Source: an uncultured Lachnospiraceae bacterium
Lineage (GTDB): Bacteria > Bacillota > Clostridia > Lachnospirales > Lachnospiraceae
Direction: 5' to 3'
Length of the DNA: 59,543 bases
Assembly: GCA_947631505.1 (NCBI GenBank)
Contig: CANRLR010000049.1
Span: 1-59,543 of the forward strand
Shown here in pieces: positions 8,111-16,137 of the stretch. The number at the start of each line of letters is the position of its first letter. The stretch's first letter is position 1. Under the pieces are notes generated by a model. It worked only from the letters and a program-made list of their open reading frames with translations. It searched no databases and was not told the origin of the DNA. The translations under genes were made by a program, and so were the position numbers.

Positions 8111-8593
8111 ATGTATCAGGGAATTGTAGAAAATATTGACCTTGAAATCAAGTGGTTAGACAGTTGGAGCAACAGAAAAGGTCATATGTGCGTACATCTG
8201 CATGAATTTATGAGTGTGCACAATATCACCAAGTTCAGGAAACTTCTGAAAATCATCCGGGAAAGCAACACACCGGATGAAGAAAAGAAAATCCGTGAAT
8301 GGTGTGAACAGTTCATTGAACAGACTGAACCGTTCAAGAAAAAGGAAGTCAATTTCATGTTTGACATGAAAGAAAAGATCAGGAAACTTGAAACACAGGT
8401 TGACCTTCTGAAGTATCAGCGTGACAGATACAGACGGAACACCCCGCCATACAAGGAACTTGGGGTAAAACTGAAAGAAGAAAAGGAAAAACTGTCAACT
8501 GCAAAAAAATTATTGAGGGATGCAGAACGGAACATAAAAGGTGTTGAAAGTGATAAAAAATTCATCCTGAAATGTTTGGAAATCATGGGATAA
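8111..8593 (+). CDS. Coiled-coil phage protein, unknown
   Basis: 160 aa. Residues about 75-150 are rich in Lys, Glu and Leu in a heptad-like pattern (MKEKIRKLETQVDLLKYQRD), predicting a long coiled coil. The N-terminal part is mixed. No enzymatic motif seen. It lies between the polymerase and the primase-helicase, with GGAAAGGAAGG before the ATG, so a replication accessory role is possible but unproven. Confidence 0.65.
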   Translation: MYQGIVENIDLEIKWLDSWSNRKGHMCVHLHEFMSVHNITKFRKLLKIIRESNTPDEEKKIREWCEQFIEQTEPFKKKEVNFMFDMKEKIRKLETQVDLLKYQRDRYRRNTPPYKELGVKLKEEKEKLSTAKKLLRDAERNIKGVESDKKFILKCLEIMG

Positions 8594-8607
8594 AGGCGGT
8601 GTGGCGT

Positions 8608-10491
8608 ATGGCATTATACAAAGGTTATGTTGCAACCAAAGGAAAGCAATGTTTGGAAAAATTAAAAGGGCGGGCGGACTGGAAAACCCTTGATGAAGTG
8701 AAGAATCTGAACGGCTATGGCGGCATACTGGCAGATGACACGATTCTGATTGACATTGACGATCCTGAACAGTCTGAAATGATGATGCAGATTGTGGAAG
8801 AATTTCAGTTGAATTGCCGGGTGTACCAAACTACAAGGGGGCGGCATTTCCTGTTCAAAAATCATACAGTGAACCGAAACAGGACACACACACAGTTAGC
8901 GGTGGGGCTGATGGCTGACATAAAACTTGGGTCAAGGTTATCTTATGAGGTCATCAAGATTGACGGTGAAGAACGGTTTTGTGAATGGGATGTTGAACCG
9001 GGTGTTGAATATGATGAACTTCCCAAATACTTCCTTCCTGTCAAGGCGGCCGTTGATTTCATCAATTTGGATGCCGGGGATGGAAGAAATCAGGCATTGT
9101 TCAATTATATCCTGACATTACAAAGCAATGACTTTTCTGTTGATGAATGCCGGGAAACAATCAGGATTATCAACAGGTTCATCCTGAAAGAACCCTTGTC
9201 AGATGACGAACTGGAAACCGTATTGCGTGATGAAGCATTTCAGAAGCCCATCTTTTTCATTGGCAAGGTGTTCCAATTTGATATATTTTCACATTATTTG
9301 AAGAACAACAACCATGTGGTGAAGATAAACGGTCAGTTGCACATATATCATGATGGTATCTATGTGAATGGGTACAAGGAACTGGAAACGGCAATGATTG
9401 AACTGATCCCAAATCTGAAAAAGACACAACGGCGTGAAGTGATCGAGTACATGGAACTGATTGTTGATGAAGTAAAGACGGCTGATGCACGTTACATTGC
9501 ATTCACAAATGGCATATATGACATTGTTCAGGACACCATGCAGCCGTTTTCATCCAATATCGTTGTGACCAATAAAATACCTTGGGATTTCAACCGGGAA
9601 GCATACAACGAACTGGCAGACCAAACCCTGAACAAGTTATCATGTGGGGATTCTGCAATCAGGTCATTACTGGAAGAATGTATTGGTTACTGCTTTTACA
9701 GAAGAAATGAATTAGGCAAGGCGTTCATTCTGACAGGTGACAGACAGAACGGAAAATCAACTTTTCTTGATGTGGTCAAGGCAATCCTTGGGGAAGGGAA
9801 CATATCAGCACTTGACCTGAAAGAACTGGGGGATCGCTTTACTACGTCAATGATGTTTGGAAAACTGGCAAATATTGGTGACGATATAGGGGATGATTTT
9901 CTTCAAGGTTCACAGGTCAGCATTTTCAAAAAGGTTGTTACCGGGAACAGAATCAAGGCAGAAAGAAAAGGTCAAGACCCTTTTGAGTTCAACCCTTTTA
10001 TCAAACTTTTGTTCAGTGCCAATGACATACCCCGGATGAAGGACAAGACAGGGGCAGTCTTGCGGCGATTGGTGATTATTCCGTTCAATGCAAGGTTCAC
10101 AAAAGATGATCCTGATTATAGACCGTTCATCAAATATGACCTGATTGAACAAAGTTCAATAGAATACCTGATCACATTAGGTGTGGATGGATTGAAAAGA
10201 GTGTTGACCAACCAAGACTTCACAACTTCTGACAAGGTTGAAAAGTCCATACAGGAATATGAAGAAGAAAACAATCCTATTACTGCATTTATTAAGGATC
10301 AGGGCGTGAATATGATTAAAAATGAACCAACAGCAGATGTTTACAAACGTTATCAGGTATTTTGTGCTGATAATTCAATGCAGCCTATGTCAAACATTGT
10401 ATTCAGTAAACAGATTGTTAAAAGATTAGGGTATCAGGTAGTGCAAAGAAAAATAAACGGTAAAAATAGAAAAACATTCATTGAAGGATAG
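8608..10491 (+). CDS. Primase-polymerase / SF3 (D5-type) helicase
   Basis: 627 aa with the ATG at 8608, chosen because AAAGGCGGT ends 7 bp upstream. The N-terminal archaeo-eukaryotic primase-like domain shows the hhhDhD metal motif ILIDIDD (Asp 49 and 51) and TTRGRHFLF (His 80). Next comes a D5_N-like region, then an SF3 helicase core with Walker A GDRQNGKST (about 377-385), the acidic GDDIGDDF segment and SANDIPRMKDKTGA. A C-terminal winged-helix-like part ends the protein. It should prime and unwind phage DNA at the origin; the repeat block at 11.8-12.1 kb is a candidate target. Confidence 0.88.
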   Translation: MALYKGYVATKGKQCLEKLKGRADWKTLDEVKNLNGYGGILADDTILIDIDDPEQSEMMMQIVEEFQLNCRVYQTTRGRHFLFKNHTVNRNRTHTQLAVGLMADIKLGSRLSYEVIKIDGEERFCEWDVEPGVEYDELPKYFLPVKAAVDFINLDAGDGRNQALFNYILTLQSNDFSVDECRETIRIINRFILKEPLSDDELETVLRDEAFQKPIFFIGKVFQFDIFSHYLKNNNHVVKINGQLHIYHDGIYVNGYKELETAMIELIPNLKKTQRREVIEYMELIVDEVKTADARYIAFTNGIYDIVQDTMQPFSSNIVVTNKIPWDFNREAYNELADQTLNKLSCGDSAIRSLLEECIGYCFYRRNELGKAFILTGDRQNGKSTFLDVVKAILGEGNISALDLKELGDRFTTSMMFGKLANIGDDIGDDFLQGSQVSIFKKVVTGNRIKAERKGQDPFEFNPFIKLLFSANDIPRMKDKTGAVLRRLVIIPFNARFTKDDPDYRPFIKYDLIEQSSIEYLITLGVDGLKRVLTNQDFTTSDKVEKSIQEYEEENNPITAFIKDQGVNMIKNEPTADVYKRYQVFCADNSMQPMSNIVFSKQIVKRLGYQVVQRKINGKNRKTFIEG

Positions 10492-10507
10492 AAAGGTGTG
10501 TGAACTC

Positions 10508-10810
10508 ATGGATATACGAATAAAAGAAGTGATGTGCAATTTGAAAAATTATAATTTTGATGTACTTGGTGCGTACCGGATGGACGAAAGGGAAGCACTG
10601 AAACTGTTGAATGGACTGGAAGCAAGTCATTTCAGCGGGTCCGAAAGGTGGATTCCCATTGAATATGATGGATATGCAGACGGTCAACCTGTTTGGGATA
10701 AATGGGAATGTTCAGGATGTGGTCACGAACATAACGGTGATGAAGATACATTGACGGCTTTTTGTCCTGATTGTGGGTCAACGATGGAGATAGAAAACAA
10801 GGGAGAATGA
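10508..10810 (+). CDS. Small zinc-ribbon phage protein
   Basis: 100 aa. I chose the ATG at 10508 because GAAAGGTGTG lies just upstream, after the primase stop; an ATG at 10481 is inside the primase gene. The C-terminal half has CSGCGHEHNGDEDTLTAFC followed by PDCGS, a four-Cys zinc ribbon. The WIPIEYDGYADGQPVWDKWE segment before it resembles a widespread phage zinc-ribbon family of unknown function. The stop overlaps the following ATG (ATGA). Confidence 0.65.
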   Translation: MDIRIKEVMCNLKNYNFDVLGAYRMDEREALKLLNGLEASHFSGSERWIPIEYDGYADGQPVWDKWECSGCGHEHNGDEDTLTAFCPDCGSTMEIENKGE

Positions 10811-10917
10811 AAGTGATTAGTTATTTGAGTTTGTTCAACGGTATCGGTTATAAGGTGGTGAAACCATATGAGAGAAAGTACGATTCCACCCAACAGAAGA
10901 TTATCACGCATAAATGA
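10807..10917 (+). pseudogene. Remnant of a C5-cytosine methyltransferase N-terminus
   Basis: A 36-codon frame starts at an ATGA overlap with the preceding stop and reads MKVISYLSLFNGIG before diverging. This closely resembles the N-terminus and SAM-binding motif I (F-x-G-x-G) of m5C DNA methyltransferases. No further methyltransferase motif (PCQ, ENV) follows. After residue 14 the sequence runs into the ribosome site and start of the next small gene. I read this as a deletion that removed the body of the gene. The alternative is a chance short frame. Confidence 0.45.
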
Positions 10918-11164
10918 AGATGGTAGGTTGTCGGTGGATATTTCAACAGACTGGATGCAACAGACCTTCGATTATGAGAATGTGGGCAGCATTGAATACT
11001 GTCAACGTCTGAAAGACCGGGATCAGGCGGCAGAACCGGGCAAGGATGAACAAGGGTTGTTCTGCAAAAGGTGTGATTCAGAAGTTGGAGCAGAAGAAAA
11101 CTTCTGTTGGTATTGTGGTCAGAGATTAAAGGATGGTGGAGAAGATGGAGAAAACAGAAAATAA
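10868..11164 (+). CDS. Small zinc-ribbon phage protein
   Basis: 98 aa. The C-terminus carries CKRCDSEVGAEENFCWYCG, a four-Cys ribbon, and the N-terminus is basic. The ribosome site AAGGTGGTG is 7 bp before the ATG. It overlaps the methyltransferase remnant, so the deletion joined that gene's start to this leader. The stop overlaps the next small gene. No function can be assigned. Confidence 0.6.
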   Translation: MRESTIPPNRRLSRINEDGRLSVDISTDWMQQTFDYENVGSIEYCQRLKDRDQAAEPGKDEQGLFCKRCDSEVGAEENFCWYCGQRLKDGGEDGENRK

Positions 11165-11309
11165 AAGTGCTACTTCTGTAATTTTGGAAGTATGTGAAGA
11201 AATTTTCAACAATTATTGCAAATACAGTGACAAGGCTTGTAGTAATGAAATCAATACTGATGGTACTTGTGGACATTATGAGGATTGTCCTTTGAACAAA
11301 TTACAGTGA
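11145..11309 (+). CDS. Cys-rich small phage protein
   Basis: 54 aa with five Cys: CEEIFNNYCKYSDKAC followed by CGHYEDC. The spacing suggests a metal-binding knuckle of a different type from the two flanking zinc ribbons. The ATG lies inside the end of the previous gene, with GGTGGAGAAG as ribosome site. No known family recognised. Confidence 0.55.
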   Translation: MEKTENKSATSVILEVCEEIFNNYCKYSDKACSNEINTDGTCGHYEDCPLNKLQ

Positions 11310-11324
11310 AGGGGTGAACAAAAG

Positions 11325-11531
11325 TTGAACAGTTTGAAAAGAAATGGTGAAGGATATATTGACCCTACAGCATACGTCGGAATGAAAAGCGTGGTCAAAA
11401 GTGAGAATGAATCGGACAGGAAGGCGGCTGAACTGATAAAGGTGTTAAAGTTCATTATCCGTTCATGCGGGTTTGAACTGATTACACGAATACAAATCAA
11501 AGAAGTTAAAACTGGCAGAACATATAAATAA
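11325..11531 (+). CDS. Small phage protein, unknown
   Basis: 68 aa from a TTG start with GAAGGGGTG 6 bp upstream. It contains GYIDPTAYVGMKSVVKSENE, then a helical stretch AAELIKVLKFIIRSCGFEL. I recall the DPTAY-type small proteins as common in Clostridia prophages, but I know no function. It lies in line with its neighbours. Confidence 0.6.
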   Translation: MNSLKRNGEGYIDPTAYVGMKSVVKSENESDRKAAELIKVLKFIIRSCGFELITRIQIKEVKTGRTYK

Positions 11532-11549
11532 CAGAAAGGTGGAATTTTT

Positions 11550-11813
11550 ATGATAAACAAAGAACTGGTAACGGATTTGACACAGGCTTACACACAGTCA
11601 TACTTATTATCAATGGATGAATTACACAACCCGCAGCTTGCGGTTCAGGTGGCAACAGGTGTAACAATGGTAATTGGTCAGATGATGCAAAACCCGCATA
11701 GGGTTGAACAAAATCCTTTGGGGATGATTTTTTCTGCAATGATGCAGAACTCAAAACAGAAAAAGCAGACAAAAGATGAAAAAGAAACTGACAACAAAGA
11801 AAATACAGAGTAG
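11550..11813 (+). CDS. Small phage protein, unknown
   Basis: 87 aa. Two helical segments are rich in Gln, Met and Ala (VAVQVATGVTMVIGQMM-like), followed by a highly charged Lys/Glu/Asp tail. No domain recognised. AGAAAGGTGGAAT precedes the ATG. It is the last gene before the 290-bp non-coding repeat block, so it probably ends the early operon. Confidence 0.55.
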   Translation: MINKELVTDLTQAYTQSYLLSMDELHNPQLAVQVATGVTMVIGQMMQNPHRVEQNPLGMIFSAMMQNSKQKKQTKDEKETDNKENTE

Positions 11814-12106
11814 TTGTTGTGAGGTAACGGTTGGTAACTGTTCAAGGTAACTGTTTAACCCCTTATAAATAAAAGTAGTAACTGTTGGTAACTGTTAGAT
11901 AGCAATTCTTTATAAAAATTATAATTTTATTTGATATTAAGATTATTAAATTAAAAAAAATATATAGAGAATAGAAAATTTATCCGTTACTACCGTTACT
12001 AAAAAGAAATGATGTTTAAAAAGTATTGAAAAAATAAGGTTTTCAGAGAAGTAACCGTTGAAAAATAGAACCGTTACTTCTCTGAAAAGAAAGGACGGTA
12101 AAAGTT
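11814..12106 (+). repeat. GGTAACTGTT repeat block: candidate phage origin or operator
   Basis: This 293-bp gene-free stretch has five direct copies of RGTAACKGTT at 11823, 11833, 11846, 11877 and 11887. Inverted CCGTTAC copies follow at 11984 and 11993, and two more sit in the 16-bp inverted repeat at 12040-12088. The centre (11900-11980) is strongly AT-rich. Iterons next to an AT-rich segment and just after a primase/SF3 helicase gene resemble a replication origin. An operator for the early/late switch is the alternative. Confidence 0.55.
12040..12088. repeat. Perfect 16-bp inverted repeat
   Basis: TTTTCAGAGAAGTAAC (12040-12055) and GTTACTTCTCTGAAAA (12073-12088) are exact reverse complements around a 17-bp spacer, and both arms include the GTAAC iteron core. 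No T-run follows, which argues against a terminator. It ends 18 bp before the regulator start, so a protein-binding site or an RNA hairpin controlling that gene is likely. Confidence 0.6.
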
Positions 12107-12535
12107 ATGAAAGCAAAGGACTATTTATCACAGGTATCTGTTCTAAATGTAAAAATTGGTCAAAAACAAATGCAGTATGAAGAACTGTTACAAACTGCAA
12201 TTTCTACAGGTGCTATTAGATATGACAAAGAAATGGTACAGACTTCTTTGACAGGTGACAGTACAAGCAATATCATATGCAAATATATTGATTTACAAAG
12301 TAAAATCAACAGGGATATTGACCGATTTGTTGACTTAAAAAATAAGATAATCAATGAGATTCACGAATTGTCTAATGTAGGTTTTATTAGATTACTATAT
12401 ATGCGATACATAGAAGAAAAAAGACTTGAAGAAATAGCAGTTGAACTGAATTACTCATATCAGTATGTGAGAGAATTACACGGCTACGCATTAAAAGCAT
12501 TTACAGATGCACACCCGGAATTATTTCAAAAATAG
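12107..12535 (+). CDS. ArpU/DUF1492-type phage transcriptional regulator
   Basis: 142 aa. The N-terminal two thirds are helical. The C-terminus is a sigma-70 region-4-like helix-turn-helix: LLYMRYIEEKRLEEIAVEL then SYQYVRELHGYALKAF. This matches the DUF1492/ArpU/RinA group, which activates late genes at promoters upstream of the terminase small subunit. It lies directly upstream of such a promoter with phased repeats. Ribosome site GAAAGGACGG is close to the ATG. Confidence 0.8.
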   Translation: MKAKDYLSQVSVLNVKIGQKQMQYEELLQTAISTGAIRYDKEMVQTSLTGDSTSNIICKYIDLQSKINRDIDRFVDLKNKIINEIHELSNVGFIRLLYMRYIEEKRLEEIAVELNYSYQYVRELHGYALKAFTDAHPELFQK

Positions 12536-12597
12536 CCTACAAAATCCTACAAAGTTCCTACAGTAATCCTACATAAAAGTGTGATATTGTATATAGT
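12536..12597 (+). promoter_or_regulatory. Late promoter with four phased CCTACA sites
   Basis: CCTACA occurs at 12536, 12546, 12557 and 12568, spaced 10, 11 and 11 bp, so all face the same side of the helix. TATAGT at 12592-12597 is a good -10, and the last repeat covers the -35 position, where no TTGACA exists. This is the layout of an activator-dependent promoter; the adjacent ArpU-type regulator is the obvious candidate. Confidence 0.55.
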
Positions 12598-12617
12598 GAA
12601 AATTCAAAAATTGATGA

Positions 12618-12659
12618 AAAACACCCTTGAAATTGATATGTTTCAGGGGTTTTTCTTTT
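12618..12659 (+). terminator. Intrinsic terminator in the late leader
   Basis: ACCCTTGAAA (12623-12632) pairs with TTTCAGGGGT (12641-12650), one G-T pair, loop of eight, flanked by further A-T pairs and followed by TTTTTCTTTT. It stops early read-through. It also lies downstream of the proposed late -10, so it may act as an attenuator for the terminase operon. Confidence 0.7.
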
Positions 12660-12686
12660 GAAATCTGTCAGAAAGGGGGCGGTTTT

Positions 12687-13193
12687 GTGAAGAAAGAAGT
12701 GAAACTGACGGCAAAACAACAGGCTTTTGTTGATGAATATCTGATTGACTTAAATGCCACACAGGCTGCCATCCGGGCGGGTTATTCAGCAAAAACGGCA
12801 GATCAGCAAGGGTCAAGGATGTTGGCAAATGTCAAGGTTCAACAGGCAGTCAGTCAGGCAATGGCAGAACGGAGCAAACGAACCGGGATTAATCAGGACA
12901 GGGTTATTCTTGAACTTGCCCGGATAGGTTTTGTGAAGATGACGGACGTGGTTGACGAAGAAGGACAGATTAGGTGTGATGCAACAGATGATGACCTTGC
13001 TTGTATTGAATCAATCAAATACAAAAGTTCAGACACAGATTCCGGGTCAAGTGTTGAAAGGGAAGTCAAGATTGGTTCAAAGTTAAAAGCCCTTGAACTT
13101 CTTGGGAAGCACTTGGGTATGTGGAATGACAAACTGGATGTGAATGTTTCACTGCCTGTTGTCATATCCGGGGAAAAAGATCTTGAAGATTAG
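12687..13193 (+). CDS. Terminase small subunit
   Basis: 168 aa from GTG at 12687, chosen for the GAAAGGGGG site 7 bp upstream. The N-terminus has the terminase_2 signature KLTAKQQAFVDEYLIDLNAT followed by QAAIRAGYSAKTA, a DNA-binding helix-turn-helix. The C-terminus is an oligomerisation and motor-contact region. It recognises the packaging site on concatemeric phage DNA and hands it to the large subunit, whose gene overlaps it by 11 bp. Confidence 0.9.
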   Translation: MKKEVKLTAKQQAFVDEYLIDLNATQAAIRAGYSAKTADQQGSRMLANVKVQQAVSQAMAERSKRTGINQDRVILELARIGFVKMTDVVDEEGQIRCDATDDDLACIESIKYKSSDTDSGSSVEREVKIGSKLKALELLGKHLGMWNDKLDVNVSLPVVISGEKDLED

Positions 13194-14508
13194 TTCACAG
13201 TACGTTTTTGACTATCAGAAACGGATTATCTACCCGGAACGGTACAGGAACAGTTCAGGCAGATTGAATGTACGTCTGCCTGATATTGTCGGCAAGGGTT
13301 ACGGCACGTTTTGGCGTTACCGAGGAAGATACAGGGTTGTAAAGGGAAGCCGTGCTTCCAAGAAATCAAAGACAACGGCTTTATGGTTCATTACAAACAT
13401 GATGAAATACCCTGATGCAAATGCCCTTGTAGTCAGAAAGACATTCCGAACCCTGAAAGATTCCTGTTTTACTGAATTGAAATGGGCTATTCACAGGTTA
13501 GGTGTTGATGCACACTGGGATATAAAAGAATCACCCATTGAAATGACCTACAAGCCAACAGGTCAGAAGATTTATTTCAGGGGATTGGATGACCCTTTGA
13601 AGGTAACATCAATCACGGTTGAACACGGTTATTTGTGTTGGATGTGGATTGAAGAAGCATATGAAATTGGTTCAGAGGATGATTTCAATATGCTTGATGA
13701 ATCAATTCGTGGGGCTATCCCTGAAAGTTCAGGATTGTTCAAACAGATAACCTTGACCCTGAACCCTTGGAATGAACACCACTGGATCAAGAAAAGGTTT
13801 TTTGACAACCCGGATGAAGAAACCCTTGCAATGACCACCAACTACTTGTGCAATGAATGGTTGGATGCGGCAGACCGAAAAGTATTTGAAACAATGAAAC
13901 GGCAGAACCCAAGGCGTTATAAAGTGGCGGGTCTTGGTGACTGGGGTATTGTTGACGGTCTTGTATATGAGAACTGGGAAGAAAAACTTTTCAGCCTTGA
14001 TGATGTGAAAGCAGTCACCGGAGTTCAGTCAAAATTTGGTCTTGACTTTGGTTACACGAATGACCCAAGTGCATTGTATTGTGGAATGATTGACCACGCC
14101 ACAAGAACAATATGGGTATTTGATGAAATGTACAAGCCGGGCATGAGCAATGAAGCGATTGCGGCAGAAGTTACCCGGATGGGCTACGCAAAGGAAAAGA
14201 TCACGGCTGATTCTGCTGAACCGAAAAGCATTGACAGGTTGCGGGTCCTTGGATTGCCACACATACGGAAAGCACGAAAAGGCAAAGACAGCATACTGAA
14301 CGGCATTGACTTCATTCAGGACTATCACATTATCATTCACCCAAGGTGCGTGAACTTCCTGACAGAGATTGGCAACTATCAATGGGATGTTGACCCAAAG
14401 ACAGGAAGAAAGATAAATAAACCTGTTGATGACTTCAATCACCTTATGGATGCAATGCGGTATGCTTTGGAAGATGATAGCCGTGGTGATACATACAGTT
14501 TTGAATAA
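13183..14508 (+). CDS. Terminase large subunit (PBSX type)
   Basis: 441 aa from the TTG at 13183, with CCGGGGAAAA as a weak ribosome site; translation is probably coupled to terS. The ATPase half has the diverged Walker A VVKGSRASKKSKTT and Walker B CWMWIEEA. The RNase H-like nuclease half has FGLDFGYTNDPSA, ITADSAEPKSIDRLR and DDFNHLMDAMRYAL, with its acidic residues intact. It translocates DNA into the prohead and makes the cut. Length and motifs are complete. Confidence 0.93.
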   Translation: MKISSQYVFDYQKRIIYPERYRNSSGRLNVRLPDIVGKGYGTFWRYRGRYRVVKGSRASKKSKTTALWFITNMMKYPDANALVVRKTFRTLKDSCFTELKWAIHRLGVDAHWDIKESPIEMTYKPTGQKIYFRGLDDPLKVTSITVEHGYLCWMWIEEAYEIGSEDDFNMLDESIRGAIPESSGLFKQITLTLNPWNEHHWIKKRFFDNPDEETLAMTTNYLCNEWLDAADRKVFETMKRQNPRRYKVAGLGDWGIVDGLVYENWEEKLFSLDDVKAVTGVQSKFGLDFGYTNDPSALYCGMIDHATRTIWVFDEMYKPGMSNEAIAAEVTRMGYAKEKITADSAEPKSIDRLRVLGLPHIRKARKGKDSILNGIDFIQDYHIIIHPRCVNFLTEIGNYQWDVDPKTGRKINKPVDDFNHLMDAMRYALEDDSRGDTYSFE

Positions 14509-14528
14509 AAGCAACAAATTAGTAACAC

Positions 14529-14561
14529 ATAGCCCCGGAAACGGTTGTTTCATAGGGCTAT
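14529..14561 (+). other. Two-step hairpin between terL and portal
   Basis: ATAGCCC (14529-14535) pairs with GGGCTAT (14555-14561). Inside, GAAAC (14538-14542) pairs with GTTTC (14547-14551) around GGTT. An asymmetric internal loop (CG / ATA) separates the stems. No U-tract follows, so it is probably an mRNA structure, not a terminator. Confidence 0.5.
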
Positions 14562-14598
14562 TGAAATATTAAGAAATGAAAAGGGGTGAAACAGACCA

Positions 14599-16137
14599 AT
14601 GTTCACAAACTTGTTAGATAATCTGACCATGAGGGTCAGCAACTTTATATTGCAAGGCGTTCATTCAAGGATGACTGACAGAGAATTTCTTGAAAAGGAA
14701 ATCCAAAAGTGGGAAGGTTCACCCAAACGGATAATGCAGATCAAGGGATTCCTGTATTATGGTGGCGATCACGATATTCTGACCCGCAAGCGTACAATGA
14801 TCGGCAATGATGGAAAACTGGAAGTGGTGGATAATCTGCCGAACAACCATATCATTGATAACCAGTACGGTAAACTTGTAAACCAAAAAACAAACTATCT
14901 GTTGGGGCAGCCTGTTGCGGTTCATGGTGACAATGAACAGTATGTTAAACTGTTGCAGAAAGTGTTCAACAGGCGTTTTCAGCGTACTTTGAAAAATTGT
15001 GGCAAAGCATCATACAACGGCGGGATTGCTTGGTTATATCCGTACTACACAGAAGAAGGGGAATTTGCTTTTCGTATGTTCCCGGCGTATGAGGTGCTAC
15101 CTTTTTGGAAAGATTCAGAACACACCATGCTTGACTTCTTTGTCAGGATGTACATTGTGATTGGTTATCAGGGAACTATGCCGGAACTGATCAAGAAAGT
15201 GGAAGTGTACGATCTTGACGGTGTTCACAAGTTCATCTATGACCACGGTTCACTGATTCCTGATATTGTGAACGGTGAACAGGCAGATGTTCCACACGTT
15301 ACTATGGTTGACAGTCAGGGGAACGTGACCGGGTTTAATTGGTCAAGGATTCCTCTGATTCCGGTCAAGTGCAATAGTGATGAAATACCTTTGCTGAAAA
15401 GGGTCAAGTCATTACAGGACGGTATCAATGTGATGCTGTCCGATTTTGAAAATAATATGCAAGAGGACGCACGAAATACAATCCTTGTATTGAAGAACTA
15501 TGACGGTACGAACTTGGGTGAGTTCAGAAATAACCTTGCAACCTATGGTGCAGTAAAGGTCAGGAATGATGATTCTGCAAAAGGCGGGGTTGAAACGCTT
15601 GAAATCACGGTCAATGCAGACAACTACAAGGCTATTGTGGAGATATTCAAGAAAGCCCTGATTGAAAATGGCATGGGTTATGATGCAAAGGATGACAGAC
15701 TTTCCGGCAACCCAAACCAAATGAACATTCAATCAATGTATTCCGACATTGACAATGATGCAGACGATACGGAAACAGAATTTCAAGCCGCATTTGATGA
15801 TATTCTTTGGTTCGTCAATGCACATTTGGCAAATACCGGGAAGGGTGACTTTGAAGGTGAGGAAGTGGAAATCATCTTCAACCGGGATGTGCTTGTCAAT
15901 GAATCTGAAACCATTGATAACTGTCAGAAGTCAATGGATATATTGTCACTTGAAACGATTCTGTCAATACACCCTTGGGTGAATGACGTACAGGAAGAAC
16001 TTGACAGACTGGAAGAACAGAAACAGAAAGAACAGGAAGAATTTGAAAAGCAATACAACCCATTCAATCAGCTGGGTCAGGCAGTTGCCCCGGATAATGA
16101 CAAAGGCGGTGGTCTGAATGGCAAAGAAGAAACGTGA
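14599..16137 (+). CDS. Portal protein (SPP1 Gp6-like)
   Basis: 512 aa. It shows the SPP1-type portal pattern: LVNQKTNYLLGQPVAVHGDN early, the crown/wing region with FRMFPAYEVLPFW, then LSDFENNMQEDARNTILVLK. A charged C-terminal tail (LDRLEEQKQKEQEEFEKQYN) ends the protein. The portal dodecamer forms the DNA entry vertex and docks the terminase. AAAAGGGGTG lies upstream of the ATG. The 3' end overlaps the MuF gene by 20 bp. Confidence 0.92.
   Translation: MFTNLLDNLTMRVSNFILQGVHSRMTDREFLEKEIQKWEGSPKRIMQIKGFLYYGGDHDILTRKRTMIGNDGKLEVVDNLPNNHIIDNQYGKLVNQKTNYLLGQPVAVHGDNEQYVKLLQKVFNRRFQRTLKNCGKASYNGGIAWLYPYYTEEGEFAFRMFPAYEVLPFWKDSEHTMLDFFVRMYIVIGYQGTMPELIKKVEVYDLDGVHKFIYDHGSLIPDIVNGEQADVPHVTMVDSQGNVTGFNWSRIPLIPVKCNSDEIPLLKRVKSLQDGINVMLSDFENNMQEDARNTILVLKNYDGTNLGEFRNNLATYGAVKVRNDDSAKGGVETLEITVNADNYKAIVEIFKKALIENGMGYDAKDDRLSGNPNQMNIQSMYSDIDNDADDTETEFQAAFDDILWFVNAHLANTGKGDFEGEEVEIIFNRDVLVNESETIDNCQKSMDILSLETILSIHPWVNDVQEELDRLEEQKQKEQEEFEKQYNPFNQLGQAVAPDNDKGGGLNGKEET

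Noticed and set aside
12040-12088. Terminator at the 16-bp inverted repeat
   Set aside because: No T-run follows and the loop is 17 bp. The arms share the GTAAC core of the nearby repeats, so a protein site is more likely.
12627-12686. Longer terminase small subunit starting at ATG 12627
   Set aside because: The extra residues come from the terminator hairpin and U-tract; the GTG at 12687 has a strong ribosome site.
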